Positions 61,367 to 64,000 of a stretch of DNA of 64,000 nucleotides are shown piece after piece. Where the stretch lies: contig DATBHX010000047.1 in NCBI GenBank assembly GCA_036557225.1, positions 1 through 64,000 on the forward strand. Direction: 5' to 3'. The number at the start of each line of letters is the position of its first letter. The first letter of the stretch is position 1. The DNA is from Angelobacter sp036557225. Lineage in GTDB: Bacteria; Acidobacteriota; Terriglobia; Terriglobales; Acidobacteriaceae. A program made the position numbers and the translations under genes. The notes under the pieces were generated by a model. The model was not told the DNA's origin and searched no databases. It saw only the letters and a program-made list of their open reading frames with translations.

Positions 61367-61828
61367 ATGAAGATCGAAGGCACTCATACCATCGAAGCTC
61401 CGCGTGAGCGCGTCTTTGCTGCATTGACTGATCCCGCTGTCCTGCAGCGGTGTATCCCTGGCTGCGAGCAGATGGAAAAATCAGGTGACAACCGCTACAA
61501 CGCAAAGCTTACTGCGGGGGTTGGTCCAGTGAAAGGTGTCTTTACGGCAACAGTTTCATTGTCGGAACTCGTGCCTCCCGAACACTACAAGCTCACGGTG
61601 GAAGGCAAAGGCCAGCCTGGATTCGTCAACGGAACAGGCGACCTGAACCTGAAGGACGCTGGCACTGCCACAGAAATTCAATACACCGGTGAAGTCAACG
61701 TCGGCGGCCTCATCGCCAGCGTAGGCCAGCGCATGATCCAATCCACGGCCAATCTGCTTGCAGGAAGGTTTTTCAAATCCCTCGAATCAGAAGTGAAAGC
61801 CCACCCCAATCTTTCGACCGGCACTTAG
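61367..61828 (+). CDS. CoxG-like SRPBCC protein
   Basis: This 153-residue protein of the CoxG branch of the SRPBCC fold has the family start MKIEGTHTIEAPRERVFAAL, then PGCEQMEKSGDNRY, GVGPVKGVFTATV and a C-terminal helix of NLLAGRFFKSLE type. CoxG proteins are thought to act in assembly or membrane attachment of the hydroxylase. The open frame upstream (from 61286) overlaps the inverted element and is not taken as coding. Last gene of the set; a non-coding AT-rich spacer follows. Confidence 0.92.
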   Translation: MKIEGTHTIEAPRERVFAALTDPAVLQRCIPGCEQMEKSGDNRYNAKLTAGVGPVKGVFTATVSLSELVPPEHYKLTVEGKGQPGFVNGTGDLNLKDAGTATEIQYTGEVNVGGLIASVGQRMIQSTANLLAGRFFKSLESEVKAHPNLSTGT

Positions 61829-61831
61829 AGC

Positions 61832-62095
61832 AAATCCTGACCACTCCCGACCTTCGCGCCCAGGCAACGCGATCAATGGAAAATAGCTCTACTGATTTCT
61901 AACTAGGCGTCTGTAGATTCCGTTTTGGAACCAATAGTATCAATGTGGTACTACGTCGATAGATATATTATTTTTTTCTTATAGGACATAACTACCGCGA
62001 CAATTCTACTCTTAGTTAGTCTATATATTTGGCTTAGTATTTCGCTGCAAATCTCTTGGGTAGCGTTTTTGTACGTTCCCTCCTAGGTAAGTCCA
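61832..62095. other. AT-rich spacer
   Basis: About 264 bases with AT-rich runs such as the T-rich stretch near 61970-61985 and the TATATATT near 62023, in contrast to the GC-rich genes around. It probably contains the promoter of the thiamine-diphosphate enzyme genes. No gene or clear -35/-10 pair is seen. Confidence 0.45.
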
Positions 62096-62608
62096 GTGCC
62101 GGTCTCACTGAGCAATTCGCGCGTCATCCACGGGGCACTGAAAAAATGCGGAGTCAATCTGGTTTCGGCCATGCCCGAGACCTGGCTTGTGCCTCTGCTC
62201 CGCATGATTGAAGACGATCAGGAGATGACACTGTTGCGCCTGGCCAAGGAAGAAGAGGGCGTCGGAATCTCAGCAGGCGCTTATTTTGCGGGCATCAGGT
62301 CAGCCATCCTCATGCAGAACCATGGCTTCTTGGCCAGTATCAATGGCGTTGTGTCACTGGCGCTGCTCTATAAGATCCCTTTGCTTCTGTTGATCAGCTA
62401 CCGTGGTCACTTCGGAGACAGAGACTCCTGGCAAGCTCACGGCGGCATGGTTACGGAGCCAATGTTGCGTGGGCTGAGTATCCCGTATGAGTTGGTGAAC
62501 AGTCCCGCCGAAGTCGAGAAGAGCATGGCAGCTGCGCTTGCCTGGACAGGCAGCAGCCTGCATCCGGTCGCCCTGCTGCTCACACGAAAGTTGATGTGGG
62601 AGGACTAA
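62096..62608 (+). CDS. Thiamine-diphosphate enzyme, N-terminal half (sulfopyruvate/phosphonopyruvate decarboxylase alpha-like)
   Basis: This 170-residue Pyr-type ThDP-binding domain starts at GTG 62096. Residues in the family positions are NLVSAMPETWLVPLLRMI, LLRLAKEEEGVGISAGAYFAG (the Glu that activates ThDP lies in this KEEEG stretch) and ILMQNHGFLASINGVVSLALLYKIPLLLL. It resembles the alpha subunit of sulfopyruvate decarboxylase or the N-terminal half of phosphonopyruvate decarboxylase. Its other half is encoded by the next gene, four bases later. The substrate is undecided. Confidence 0.86.
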   Translation: MPVSLSNSRVIHGALKKCGVNLVSAMPETWLVPLLRMIEDDQEMTLLRLAKEEEGVGISAGAYFAGIRSAILMQNHGFLASINGVVSLALLYKIPLLLLISYRGHFGDRDSWQAHGGMVTEPMLRGLSIPYELVNSPAEVEKSMAAALAWTGSSLHPVALLLTRKLMWED

Positions 62609-62612
62609 TTCC

Positions 62613-63212
62613 ATGCTGCGTGCAGATTGCCTGCGCTCGGTCTATGAGCACTTGAAGGGCTCTCTTGTAGTTACGATTATGGGGGCCACCGCGGCTGAAC
62701 TTCAATCGCTCGGACACCGCGAGAACTTCTTCTACCTCCAGCACGCCATGGGTCTCGCGTCATCGGTAGGACTTGGCCTGGCTCTCTGCCTGCCCCGGCA
62801 GCGAGTGGTGGTCTTTGATGGCGATGGCTCCGTCCTGATGAACCTGGGCGGCCTCACCACGCTGGCCCGGTATGCGCCCAAAAACCTGATTCATGTGATT
62901 TTCGACAATGAAAGTTTGTTTTCAACCGGCGGATTTCCCACGGCCACCCGGACGGGCGCCGATCTGGCCGCGATGGCGCATGCGGCAGGCATTACACAGA
63001 CACAAACAATACGGACCTTGGAAGAATTCAAACTCGCTTTTGATAATGCCATGTGCGGCGACCGGCTGGTCTCCATCGCTGCCAAGGTAGAAGCAATTGG
63101 ACCCGCGCAATACGAGAGCAATTTATCTCTGCTGGAGAATCGCTTTCAGTTCCTCAGGCACATAGAGCAGGCCGGGCGCCATATCGAGTCCGCTTCGAAG
63201 CAGTCCGCCTAG
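62613..63212 (+). CDS. Thiamine-diphosphate enzyme, C-terminal half (beta-like subunit)
   Basis: This 199-residue PP-type ThDP-binding domain carries the Mg/diphosphate motif FDGDGSVLMNLGGLTTLARYAPKNLIHVIFDNE (GDG at the start and DN about 28 residues later). GMATAAELQ-like early sequence and VFSTGGFPTATRTGADL-type loop are as in phosphonopyruvate/sulfopyruvate decarboxylases. It works with the preceding gene product as a two-subunit enzyme. A flavoprotein gene starts 23 bases downstream, with its own ribosome-binding site. The three genes look like an operon for a small biosynthetic or catabolic pathway. Confidence 0.87.
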   Translation: MLRADCLRSVYEHLKGSLVVTIMGATAAELQSLGHRENFFYLQHAMGLASSVGLGLALCLPRQRVVVFDGDGSVLMNLGGLTTLARYAPKNLIHVIFDNESLFSTGGFPTATRTGADLAAMAHAAGITQTQTIRTLEEFKLAFDNAMCGDRLVSIAAKVEAIGPAQYESNLSLLENRFQFLRHIEQAGRHIESASKQSA

Positions 63213-63235
63213 TTACGCTTGAAAGGAGAGAGATC

Positions 63236-64000
63236 ATGGAGTCGTTTGACGTGGTTGTAATCGGCTCTGGAGTGGCGGGAGCTCCCACCGCCATGCTGTT
63301 GGCACGTTCAGGGCACAAAGTACTGTTGATCGACCGGCATGAGTTTCCCCGAGACGCTCTCTCCACTCACTTCATCTGGCCACGTGGCGTTTCGTATTTG
63401 AGCCGTTGGGGTGTGGCCCAGCCCATACTGGAGAAGTCACCTCATTTCACCGCACTGGAAATGAACGTCGAGGGAATCAGCCTGCATGGATCAGTGCCCA
63501 TCGGCCAGTTGGAAACGCGATTCCGGAAGTTGCATGGAGACAGCCGTGGAATTACCACCACGTATTGCGGCCCTCGCCGGCACTTCCTGGACCAGTTCCT
63601 GATGGATGAAGCACGGAAGGCGGGAGCCGAAGTGCGCGATAGCACATCCTTTGCAGAACCGATCCTGGAAGAGGGCGTGGTCAGGGGAATCCGCGCGGTC
63701 GGCAGCAACGGCAGCCCCATTTCGGTGAAGTCCAGACTGGTAGTGGCCGCGGACGGCCAACACTCTACCTTCGCGAAAAAGATTGGCGCACGCACCACAG
63801 ATTTCCGGCCTCTCTCGACGTTTGCTTACTTCGGTTATTTTTCAGGGATCAAAAAAGATGAGCTCGCGTTTTTCCGGAAAGGACGGCTGGGGATGGCAAT
63901 CTTCCCCACATCAGGCGGCACCCATATGGTCCTGGCGTATGGCCCCACGGCTTGGTGGCACGAATTTAATAAAGATGCCGAGAACAATTTTCACAAGACG
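63236..64000 (+). CDS. FAD-dependent oxidoreductase, cut by the window end
   Basis: The first 255 codons are present, with no stop before the end. The ribosome-binding site GAAAGGAG precedes ATG 63236. The N-terminus has a beta-alpha-beta FAD motif (VVVIGSGVAGAPTAMLLARSG, GxGxxG form), then DRHEFPR and the second FAD motif VAADGQHSTFAK (DG motif). The fold is that of p-hydroxybenzoate-hydroxylase/geranylgeranyl-reductase-like monooxygenases. It is the third gene of the operon with the ThDP enzyme. Substrate unknown. Confidence 0.85.
   Translation, partial: MESFDVVVIGSGVAGAPTAMLLARSGHKVLLIDRHEFPRDALSTHFIWPRGVSYLSRWGVAQPILEKSPHFTALEMNVEGISLHGSVPIGQLETRFRKLHGDSRGITTTYCGPRRHFLDQFLMDEARKAGAEVRDSTSFAEPILEEGVVRGIRAVGSNGSPISVKSRLVVAADGQHSTFAKKIGARTTDFRPLSTFAYFGYFSGIKKDELAFFRKGRLGMAIFPTSGGTHMVLAYGPTAWWHEFNKDAENNFHKT

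Overview
The window is a GC-rich (by eye roughly 58-60 %), densely coded bacterial chromosome segment. The content points to the Acidobacteriota, probably a Terriglobia/Koribacter-like lineage. The indicators are two very large FtsX/MacB-type permeases of the acidobacterial duplicated orphan permease (ADOP) kind, many secreted peptidases, a TonB-dependent receptor with a carboxypeptidase-like N-terminus, a CoxL/M/S/G-type molybdenum hydroxylase cluster, a Baeyer-Villiger monooxygenase and frequent GTG/TTG starts. The taxonomic call is inference from gene content only. I see no rRNA, tRNA, CRISPR, transposase or phage gene.

Layout. 0-3.4 kb: small secreted protein, MscS channel, an atypical SDR, a membrane-anchored unknown, and two copies of a hairpin repeat. 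3.55-5.33 kb (minus strand): a compact operon of a membrane-anchored TlpA-like thioredoxin followed by four paralogous small secreted peptides. Each peptide has six cysteines in a knottin-like spacing, and the operon is closed by a clear terminator. 5.7-19.2 kb: fatty-acid desaturase, histidine kinase/response regulator pair, di-haem oxidoreductase, flavin monooxygenase, SRPBCC protein, beta-hydroxyacid dehydrogenase, acyl-CoA dehydrogenase, a proline-rich unknown and an M28 peptidase.

19.2-32.2 kb (minus strand): nine genes in one direction, several overlapping by 1-4 bases. In transcription order they encode a fused two-domain oligopeptide ABC ATPase, two permeases, a solute-binding protein, an ECF sigma factor, a 955-residue TPR-CHAT caspase-like protein, a zinc-finger protein and two secreted subtilisin-like peptidases. 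The two subtilases carry seven perfect copies of the octapeptide QSTTGILD. A rho-independent terminator lies just beyond the last gene. This looks like one regulatory/proteolytic system, and together with the six-cysteine peptides it is the most interesting content of the window.

32.6-48.0 kb: lipoprotein, acyltransferase, two ADOP permeases, a DUF1624-type membrane protein, a MASE1-PAS histidine kinase convergent with an unusual receiver-MEDS protein, an acyl-CoA ligase and a PilT-like ATPase. 48.1-57.1 kb: secreted hydrolases (alpha/beta hydrolase, beta-lactamase-like S12, S41, aspartic protease with PDZ) and a TonB-dependent receptor. 57.3-61.8 kb: coxS-, coxL-, coxM- and coxG-like genes, with 8-bp-repeat inverted elements placed directly before the coxL- and coxG-like starts. 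61.8-64 kb: an AT-rich spacer, then two genes for the halves of a sulfopyruvate/phosphonopyruvate-decarboxylase-like thiamine-diphosphate enzyme and a flavoprotein that runs off the end of the window.
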